A stretch of DNA of 63,228 nt from BRH-c54 sp032251145 (GTDB taxonomy: Bacteria > Bacteroidota > Bacteroidia > Flavobacteriales_E > Vicingaceae), in contig JAVVER010000006.1 in the NCBI GenBank assembly GCA_032251145.1, positions 1-63,228 of the forward strand, written 5' to 3'. A program made the translations under genes and the position numbers. This document shows positions 58,602-63,228 of the stretch, one piece after another. The notes under the pieces were generated by a model. The model ran no database searches and was not told where the DNA came from. It worked only from the letters and a program-made list of their open reading frames with translations. The stretch's first letter is position 1, and each line of letters opens with the position of its first letter.

Positions 58602-60626
58602 TTATAGTTTCTTTATCATTTTATTCAATTCCATCATTTCATCTCTTAGTCGGGCTGCTTCTAAAAAGTCTTCTTGTTTAGCAGCATCTTTCATTCTTTT
58701 TTGCGTTTCTTCCAATAATTTTTCTAATTGAGGTTTGCTCATGTATTGAACTACAGGGTCGGCTGCTACGCTAGGTTGTTGATTAATATTATCTAATAAA
58801 TAGAAATTATCTGGTGAAGCTGATTTGCCAAACATGGTTTTATCGCCACTGGTTTTGCTTTTGTTTAAAGCTGTAGGAACAATGTTATGTTCAGCATTGT
58901 ATTGTAGTTGTTTTGTCCGCTTTCGGTCTGTTTCATCTATTGTTTTCTGCATAGATTTGGTAATCTTATCGGCATACATAATTACCAAGCCGTTTAAGTT
59001 CCGTGCGGCTCTTCCTGCTGTTTGTATAAGAGAACGTTCCGAACGTAAAAAACCTTCTTTATCCGCATCTAAAATAGCAACTAACGAAACTTCGGGTAAA
59101 TCCAATCCTTCTCTTAATAAGTTCACCCCTATTAAAACATCAAATAATCCATTTCTTAAATCTCTCAAAATCTCAACACGCTCAATAGTATCTACATCAG
59201 AATGAATGTATCTGCATCTCAATCCATTGTTATCAAAATAAGTGGTTAACTCCTCAGCCATTCGTTTGGTTAATGTTGTTACTAACACACGCTCGTCTTT
59301 TTCAGCTCGGATGTTTATTTCTTCCATCAAATCATCAATCTGATTTAAACTCGGACGAATTTCTATAACTGGCTCTAATAATCCTGTCGGACGAATAATT
59401 TGTTCTACTACAACTCCTTCAGATTCTTTTAACTCAAAATCGGCAGGAGTAGCACTTACATAAATGGTTTGGTTGATTAATTGATGAAATTCTTCAAATT
59501 TTAATGGTCGGTTATCCATTGCAGAAGGCAATCTAAATCCGTATTCTACTAAATTTTCTTTACGAGAACGATCGCCACCATACATTGCTCCAATTTGAGA
59601 AATCGTTACATGGCTTTCATCAATCACCATTAAAAAGTCTTTTGGGAAATAGTCTAACAAGCAGAAAGGTCGAGAACCTGGAGCTCTTCTATCGAAATAG
59701 CGAGAGTAATTTTCAATTCCTGAACAATAACCTAATTCACGCATCATTTCCATATCGTAAGTTACACGGTCTTCCAAACGCTTGGCTTCAGCATGTTTGC
59801 CAATTTCTTTTAAAAAAATCAAATGATTAAACAGGTCGTCTTGTATATCTTTTATTGCCTGATTTAATGTGTTTTGAGTAGTATTGAAAATAGTTGCAGG
59901 ATAAATGTTTAAGTAGGTAAAACTTTCCAATGAGCTTCCATTTATAGGGTCAAAAGATTCTATTTCTTCAATTTCATCGCCAAAAAAATAAATACGATAC
60001 GCAATTTCAGCATAAGCAGGATACACATCTATAGTGTCACCTTTTACTCTAAAATTTCCTCGCTGGAAATCTGCTTCTGTCCTGGAATACATGGCTTGCA
60101 CCAATTGAAGCAAAAATTTATTTCTGCTGATAACATCACCTATTTTTAGTTTAATAATGTTTTCTTGAAAATCGGTGGGATTGCCAATACCGTAAATACA
60201 CGAAACTGAAGCTACCACAATAACATCTTGTCTGCCTGAGAGCAAGGAAGTAGTTGCACTCAAACGCATTTTTTCAATTTCATCATTAATAGACATGTCT
60301 TTTTCGATATACACATCGGTTACTGGCAAATAGGCTTCGGGTTGGTAATAATCGTAATAGGAAACAAAATATTCTACGGCATTGTGCGGAAAAAATTGTT
60401 TAAACTCGCTGTATAATTGAGCTGCAAGTGTTTTGTTATGACTTAAAATCAATGTGGGACGTTGAACTTGCTGAATAACATTGGCGATGGTAAATGTTTT
60501 TCCGGAGCCAGTAACACCAAGTAAAGTCTGTGCTTTAGCCCCTTTTTGTAAACCTTCCACCAGTTGTTTAATGGCTTCGGGTTGATCGCCTGTTGGTTGA
60601 AAATCGGATATTAATTCAAATGCCAT
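58602..60626 (-). CDS. uvrB: excinuclease ABC subunit B
   Basis: A 674-residue nucleotide-excision-repair helicase. Walker A GVTGSGKTFTIANV near 38-51; the beta-hairpin region YYDYYQPEAYLPVTDVYIEK; helicase box DEDH-like FLMVIDESHVTISQIGAMYG; LREGLDLPEVSLVAILDADK; and the C-terminal UvrC-binding UVR motif (LEETQKRMKDAAKQEDFLEA). Length normal. Its 5' end is partly duplicated at 62506-62603. A palindrome of one dispersed family flanks it on each side. Confidence 0.97.
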   Translation of the reverse strand: MAFELISDFQPTGDQPEAIKQLVEGLQKGAKAQTLLGVTGSGKTFTIANVIQQVQRPTLILSHNKTLAAQLYSEFKQFFPHNAVEYFVSYYDYYQPEAYLPVTDVYIEKDMSINDEIEKMRLSATTSLLSGRQDVIVVASVSCIYGIGNPTDFQENIIKLKIGDVISRNKFLLQLVQAMYSRTEADFQRGNFRVKGDTIDVYPAYAEIAYRIYFFGDEIEEIESFDPINGSSLESFTYLNIYPATIFNTTQNTLNQAIKDIQDDLFNHLIFLKEIGKHAEAKRLEDRVTYDMEMMRELGYCSGIENYSRYFDRRAPGSRPFCLLDYFPKDFLMVIDESHVTISQIGAMYGGDRSRKENLVEYGFRLPSAMDNRPLKFEEFHQLINQTIYVSATPADFELKESEGVVVEQIIRPTGLLEPVIEIRPSLNQIDDLMEEINIRAEKDERVLVTTLTKRMAEELTTYFDNNGLRCRYIHSDVDTIERVEILRDLRNGLFDVLIGVNLLREGLDLPEVSLVAILDADKEGFLRSERSLIQTAGRAARNLNGLVIMYADKITKSMQKTIDETDRKRTKQLQYNAEHNIVPTALNKSKTSGDKTMFGKSASPDNFYLLDNINQQPSVAADPVVQYMSKPQLEKLLEETQKRMKDAAKQEDFLEAARLRDEMMELNKMIKKL

Positions 60627-60630
60627 AAGG

Positions 60631-60638
60631 CAAAATTA
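60631..60638 (-). promoter_or_regulatory. -7 box beside the uvrB start (possible leaderless)
   Basis: TAATTTTG on the minus strand (TAnnTTTG) ends four bases before the uvrB ATG (60626). The same box and spacing are kept in the duplicated fragment near 62603. A transcript from it would start at or near the ATG. No -33 TTG is visible at normal spacing. Confidence 0.35.
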
Positions 60639-60667
60639 AGGATTTGTTTGATGTGAAATTAAATAAT

Positions 60668-60700
60668 AAACCTGACAGGTCTCTGAGACCTGTCAGGTTT
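60668..60700. repeat. perfect palindrome of the CCTGACAGGT family, upstream of uvrB
   Basis: Arms AAACCTGACAGGTCT (60668-60682) and AGACCTGTCAGGTTT (60686-60700) pair over all 15 bases around a 3-nt loop. A near-identical copy lies at 62641-62673, in the same position relative to the uvrB fragment. Its GC-rich arms contrast with the surroundings. Confidence 0.8.
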
Positions 60701-60724
60701 ATATGAAACAAGGTCTTTGTTTTT
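60701..60724 (-). pseudogene. remnant of a higA-like gene
   Basis: The 24 bases at 60701-60724 are identical to 62814-62837 inside higA and in the minus-strand frame encode KNKDLVSY of that protein. Immediately left is the palindrome that in the right-hand copy is about 140 bp away from this part of higA, so a deletion joined them. It is too short to be functional and marks the former position of a higA copy next to uvrB. Confidence 0.6.
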
Positions 60725-60761
60725 TATCTTGCAATTCTCAAGTATTGACCTTTTGCTAAGA

Positions 60762-61619
60762 TCAAGTGTTCTCAAATTTAATTTTCTCTATTAAATCTTT
60801 GAAATATTCAGGATTCCAAATAGTTAAAATAGCATCATTTTGGATAAACCTAACAACATCCTCTTTAATATTGCTAAAAGAAACTGATTTGATTTTGGTA
60901 TCTAATAGCTCGATAATCTGTTTATTAGAAATGCTATCGTCTTGCCAGTCATTTGTATCTTTTGCCCTAGTTAAAAAGTGATTTACATCCAAAGGAATTC
61001 CTTTTTTGATATACCATTCTAAGTCATACCAATCCCTTCCTTTAACTCTATTTTTCCACTTCCTAAATAGTAGAGCATGCATTTTACCTGCAAATAAACT
61101 TGGTTTCGTAAAACATTTCACGTAAAAAGAAAATGGACGGAGTAACAACTTTTCTTCAGTTTTGAAATTTAATGGAGGCTGTCGATCAACTTCTATTTTT
61201 ATTTTCAACGTCTTGTTAGAACGCACTCCAATCTCTTTGATGATGTCTTCGAGTACAATTTCTTGCCAAATTGTTTCAGCTTTCAGAAAAGCAGAATCAA
61301 TAGCTGCTTGGTTAGTTTTTTTCTTTTCCTTAATACTAACAGTTAGTCCCAATGACTTAAATTCATATATAATGGCTTTGAAATATGGCTCAATTGAAAA
61401 ATTAGAATCAGGTTTAAGTAAAGAAAAATCCAAATCTTCTGAATATCTATCCAACCCATAAAAAATTCGGAGAGCGGTTCCTCCGTAGAAAGCTGCTTTC
61501 TCAAAAAAATCAGTTCTTGATAAACCTGCCAAAGTAATTTCTTGCATTATTTCTCGTAATGCAGCTACCATTTCTTCTTCATTTTGAGGATTATATTCCT
61601 CTATCCACTCTTTTATCAT
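60762..61619 (-). CDS. AbiEii/AbiGii-type nucleotidyltransferase toxin
   Basis: A 285-residue nucleotidyltransferase-fold protein. YGGTALRIFYGLDRYSEDLD (about 46-65) holds the GG[ST] loop and the DLDF metal-binding pair typical of AbiEii; KIEVDRQPPLNF carries the third acidic residue; KMHALLFRKWKNRVKGRDWY follows the family pattern of a Lys/Arg-rich helix with RD-x-YD/L. AbiEii toxins transfer nucleotides (GTP use is described for the type IV systems) and cause growth arrest. It overlaps the antitoxin gene by four bases. Start MIKEWIEEY at 61619. Confidence 0.88.
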   Translation of the reverse strand: MIKEWIEEYNPQNEEEMVAALREIMQEITLAGLSRTDFFEKAAFYGGTALRIFYGLDRYSEDLDFSLLKPDSNFSIEPYFKAIIYEFKSLGLTVSIKEKKKTNQAAIDSAFLKAETIWQEIVLEDIIKEIGVRSNKTLKIKIEVDRQPPLNFKTEEKLLLRPFSFYVKCFTKPSLFAGKMHALLFRKWKNRVKGRDWYDLEWYIKKGIPLDVNHFLTRAKDTNDWQDDSISNKQIIELLDTKIKSVSFSNIKEDVVRFIQNDAILTIWNPEYFKDLIEKIKFENT

Positions 61620-62254
61620 AATTCTATCAGCGTTTTAATTAGCATTTTTAGACTACTTTTTTTAGGAGCATTTTTAATCCATAATTCCATAACTTTCGTG
61701 TCTAATGTGCCTAATACTTCACTATCCATACGAAGATCTTCCAGTAAAAATTCTCGTGTTTGTTTGATGCTTCTAAGATAAATTTTGGGTGTAAGCACAA
61801 CTTTATCACACAAAGCTTTTTCAGGTGAGGCAACTAACATGGTTTGCTTAGGTGAATATTTTATGTTTTTTATCCCATAAGAATAATAAGGAATCTTTAA
61901 TTGTTGGTAACTAAATCGTCCGACAGGAGTTTTATATAATTTTGAAGTTTTTATGGTTACTGAACTTATTTCATAAGCTCTTTCTGGTATCATGTTCCAA
62001 TAAGACAATGCAGACTCTAATGACACATAACTCGGTCCTCTAAGGTGATTCGCTATTAGAAAAGGTTCTGGTGTTGTTAAGTCCATTTTAGGACCAGTTA
62101 TATAAAGTCCTCTTCTAATAGAAATAAGCTCTTTGCTCTTAAGTAGCTCACTAATTTTATCATTTGGACGCTGATAATCACTTAGTAATTCTAAAATTAA
62201 ATGTCTAGTTATCGGAGCTTCAGCATATTCCTTTATTACCGTTCTAAAATTCAT
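61616..62254 (-). CDS. AbiEi-type antitoxin/transcriptional regulator
   Basis: A 212-residue protein when started at MNFRTVIKEY (62254); an in-frame ATG at 62314 would add 20 unlikely residues and run through a palindromic operator. The N-terminal winged-helix domain (ILELLSDYQRPNDKISELLK ... SIRRGLYITG) is followed by the AbiEi C-terminal domain (GPSYVSLESALSYWNMIPER; ASPEKALCDKVVL). AbiEi represses its own operon by binding inverted repeats, and a perfect one lies 20 bp upstream. It overlaps the toxin by four bases, the order expected for AbiE. Confidence 0.88.
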   Translation of the reverse strand: MNFRTVIKEYAEAPITRHLILELLSDYQRPNDKISELLKSKELISIRRGLYITGPKMDLTTPEPFLIANHLRGPSYVSLESALSYWNMIPERAYEISSVTIKTSKLYKTPVGRFSYQQLKIPYYSYGIKNIKYSPKQTMLVASPEKALCDKVVLTPKIYLRSIKQTREFLLEDLRMDSEVLGTLDTKVMELWIKNAPKKSSLKMLIKTLIEL

Positions 62255-62274
62255 ATTGTAATTATATTGTATGA

Positions 62275-62295
62275 TAATCGGATAATATCCGATTA
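62275..62295. promoter_or_regulatory. 21-bp palindrome: probable AbiEi operator
   Basis: TAATCGGATA-A-TATCCGATTA, perfect 10-bp arms around one base, 20 bp upstream of the AbiEi start. AbiEi regulators bind inverted repeats in their own promoters, so this is the likely autoregulatory site. Confidence 0.7.
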
Positions 62296-62505
62296 ATTCT
62301 TTCAAAAATAGCATTTATATATAAAAAAACAAATAAACAATTACAATTATTTTCTATAATCTGCCTTAATCTACTTTGTTACACCTCCTTAAGCATAAAC
62401 ACATGTTTTGCAAGAGCTTATATGGTAATATAACACCTTCTCTCGAAAGCAATCGCTGGTGAGCCAATTTATACTAATGACAGTACATTTTTTCCATGTA
62501 ACGTT
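62296..62505. other. non-coding spacer of the AbiE module
   Basis: About 210 bp between the AbiEi operator and the duplicated uvrB fragment. AT-rich, no reading frame or recognisable structure; the right end (62480-62505) runs into weakly matching uvrB sequence. Confidence 0.6.
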
Positions 62506-62603
62506 TGTGCTTTAGCTCCTTTTTGTAAACCTTCTACCAATTGTTTGATGGCCTCGGGTTGGTCGCCTGTGGGTTGAAAATCGGATATTAATTCAAATGC
62601 CAT
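62506..62603 (-). pseudogene. duplicated 5' fragment of uvrB
   Basis: Encodes the first 32-33 residues of UvrB, with start codon and the same upstream box, then breaks off. Compared with the intact gene at 60529-60626 I count seven base differences and all are synonymous (for example Pro CCA/CCC, Asp GAT/GAC, Leu CTG/TTG, Gly GGG/GGA). It cannot make a working protein. The silent-only pattern implies the sequence diverged while it was part of a functional uvrB. Confidence 0.85.
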
Positions 62604-62640
62604 AAGGCAAAATTAAGGATTTGTTTGATGGAACTATAAA

Positions 62641-62673
62641 AAACCTAACAGGTCTCCGAGACCTGTCAGGTTT
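62641..62673. repeat. palindrome of the CCTGACAGGT family, right copy
   Basis: AAACCTAACAGGTCT-CCG-AGACCTGTCAGGTTT, one mismatch in the stem. Relative to the uvrB fragment it is in the same place as the left copy at 60668-60700 to the intact gene, showing that fragment and palindrome were duplicated together. Confidence 0.75.
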
Positions 62674-62695
62674 TAATAATCAGACTTCTTTGATT

Positions 62696-63052
62696 TCAAG
62701 TAATAAGTAATTCATAAGGTATTCCAAGTCCTTTATGAAGAGCTTTAATCATTTTTAGAGTTAGTTCTCGCTTCTTATTCAACACTTCGCTAACTAAACT
62801 TTTACTACCAAAATATGAAACAAGGTCTTTGTTTTTCAATTGCTTTTCTTGCATAATATATTTAATAGCCTCAATAGGATCAGGAATACTTAAGGGATAG
62901 TGTTCTTCCTCATATTTATTAATTAACATAATAAGTATTTCTGCTCGGTCAGCTTCGGGTGTATTAGGAAGACAATCAAACACTTTTTCTAATTCTATTA
63001 AAGCAGCTTCGTAGTCAGCTTCAGTTTTTAGTGGTTTAATTAAGTTGTCCAT
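62696..63052 (-). CDS. HigA-type helix-turn-helix antitoxin
   Basis: A 118-residue protein. Residues 1-60 are helical and acidic with the HigA pattern (LKTEADYEAALIELEKVFDC); residues 60-118 are an XRE helix-turn-helix (IKYIMQEKQLKNKDLVSYFG, SKSLVSEVLNKKRELTLKMI) ending in GLGIPYELLI. It would neutralise HigB and bind its own promoter. A remnant of HigB lies 33 bp upstream, so HigA may now be an orphan antitoxin. Confidence 0.85.
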   Translation of the reverse strand: MDNLIKPLKTEADYEAALIELEKVFDCLPNTPEADRAEILIMLINKYEEEHYPLSIPDPIEAIKYIMQEKQLKNKDLVSYFGSKSLVSEVLNKKRELTLKMIKALHKGLGIPYELLIT

Positions 63053-63085
63053 AATTGCTTTCTTTTTTCTTATTAGTAATAATTC

Positions 63086-63191
63086 AAATAGTGTTAGCGT
63101 CTATTTTATCATATTCTGCATGTGTTCCAATAAATTTTATCCAGCCCCATTGCATATTAAAATTAAATTTTACTATTAACCTGAGTTCGGG
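63086..63191 (-). pseudogene. C-terminal remnant of a HigB toxin gene
   Basis: Minus-strand translation gives ELRLIVKFNFNMQWGW and ends IGTHAEYDKIDANTI, which is the C-terminal signature of HigB mRNA interferases, but an in-frame TAA at 63192-63194 stops it just upstream. Bases beyond do not continue HigB in that frame (another frame has NNY, as expected just before), suggesting a small insertion or frameshift. The gene position, upstream of higA, is normal. The window ends at 63228, so whether a functional 5' part exists cannot be seen. Confidence 0.6.
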
Positions 63192-63228
63192 TTAAGCAGC
63201 GATGAATAATTGTTGATTATAGTGTGAA

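Noticed and set aside
1..63228. Transposase, integrase, restriction-modification or CRISPR-Cas genes
   Set aside because: No protein with those signatures was found among the frames; only non-autonomous repeats and toxin-antitoxin genes are present.

Overview
The window reads as a chromosomal segment of a low-GC member of the Bacteroidota, most likely Flavobacteriales. Supports: three secreted proteins with type IX secretion (T9SS) C-terminal signals (two gliding-associated type B, one type A), TAnnTTTG promoter boxes instead of sigma70-like -10 boxes, weak Shine-Dalgarno sequences, and typical families (kynurenine monooxygenase/kynureninase, DUF1015 beside serA/serC, LytTR two-component pairs, single-chain K+-dependent membrane pyrophosphatase). 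Species cannot be named from the sequence alone.

Layout. 1-1.1 kb: tRNA-Ser(GGA) and a pair of heavy-metal-associated (HMA) proteins. 1.2-5 kb: secreted peroxiredoxin-like protein, kynurenine 3-monooxygenase, a small membrane protein and kynureninase. 5-8.8 kb: O-antigen ligase/polymerase, Wzz-like protein, a MauE/DoxX-thioredoxin membrane protein with a tiny Cys-rich lipoprotein. 8.9-13.2 kb: OmpA-like/TPR lipoprotein, folK, sppA. 13.2-23.5 kb: a glycan/acyl region with a TMTC-like TPR membrane protein, sulfotransferase, GtrB-like glycosyltransferase, an unrecognised protein divergent from a methyltransferase, then a six-gene operon (ketosynthase III, acyl carrier protein, ketosynthase III, SDR reductase, PseH-like acyltransferase, glycosyltransferase) that looks built to make a short hydroxyacyl group and put it on an amino sugar. 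23.6-30.7 kb: two large T9SS type B surface proteins with a small secreted protein between them.

31-38.4 kb: housekeeping enzymes (FAH-family hydrolase, rlmF, retropepsin-like protease, mdh, plsC, FAD oxidoreductase) and a three-gene operon of unknown function. 38.4-42.6 kb: a 1386-residue adhesin-like protein with LamG and SprB repeats. 42.7-46.3 kb: LytTR regulator with a TPR histidine kinase, tag, YggS-family protein. 46.3-47.9 kb: a non-coding stretch with a 163-bp inverted-repeat element and a 158-nt nested hairpin, then a secreted protein. 47.9-52 kb: DUF1015, serA, a polyvalent-type kinase-like protein, serC (serine synthesis). 52-58.5 kb: degenerate polysaccharide deacetylase, pdhB, an unusual membrane pyrophosphatase fused to a YceI domain, and a strongly promoted outer-membrane protein.

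58.6-63.2 kb: uvrB followed by an accessory patch. An AbiEii/AbiEi toxin-antitoxin pair sits between two ~170-bp direct repeats made of the uvrB start plus a palindrome; the right-hand copy differs from the real uvrB only at synonymous positions, which suggests it came from a diverged relative. A HigA antitoxin and a damaged HigB remnant close the window.

Most attention-worthy: the pyrophosphatase-YceI fusion, the ketosynthase/ACP acyl-sugar operon, the uvrB/AbiE duplication, and the structured non-coding region near 46.7 kb.
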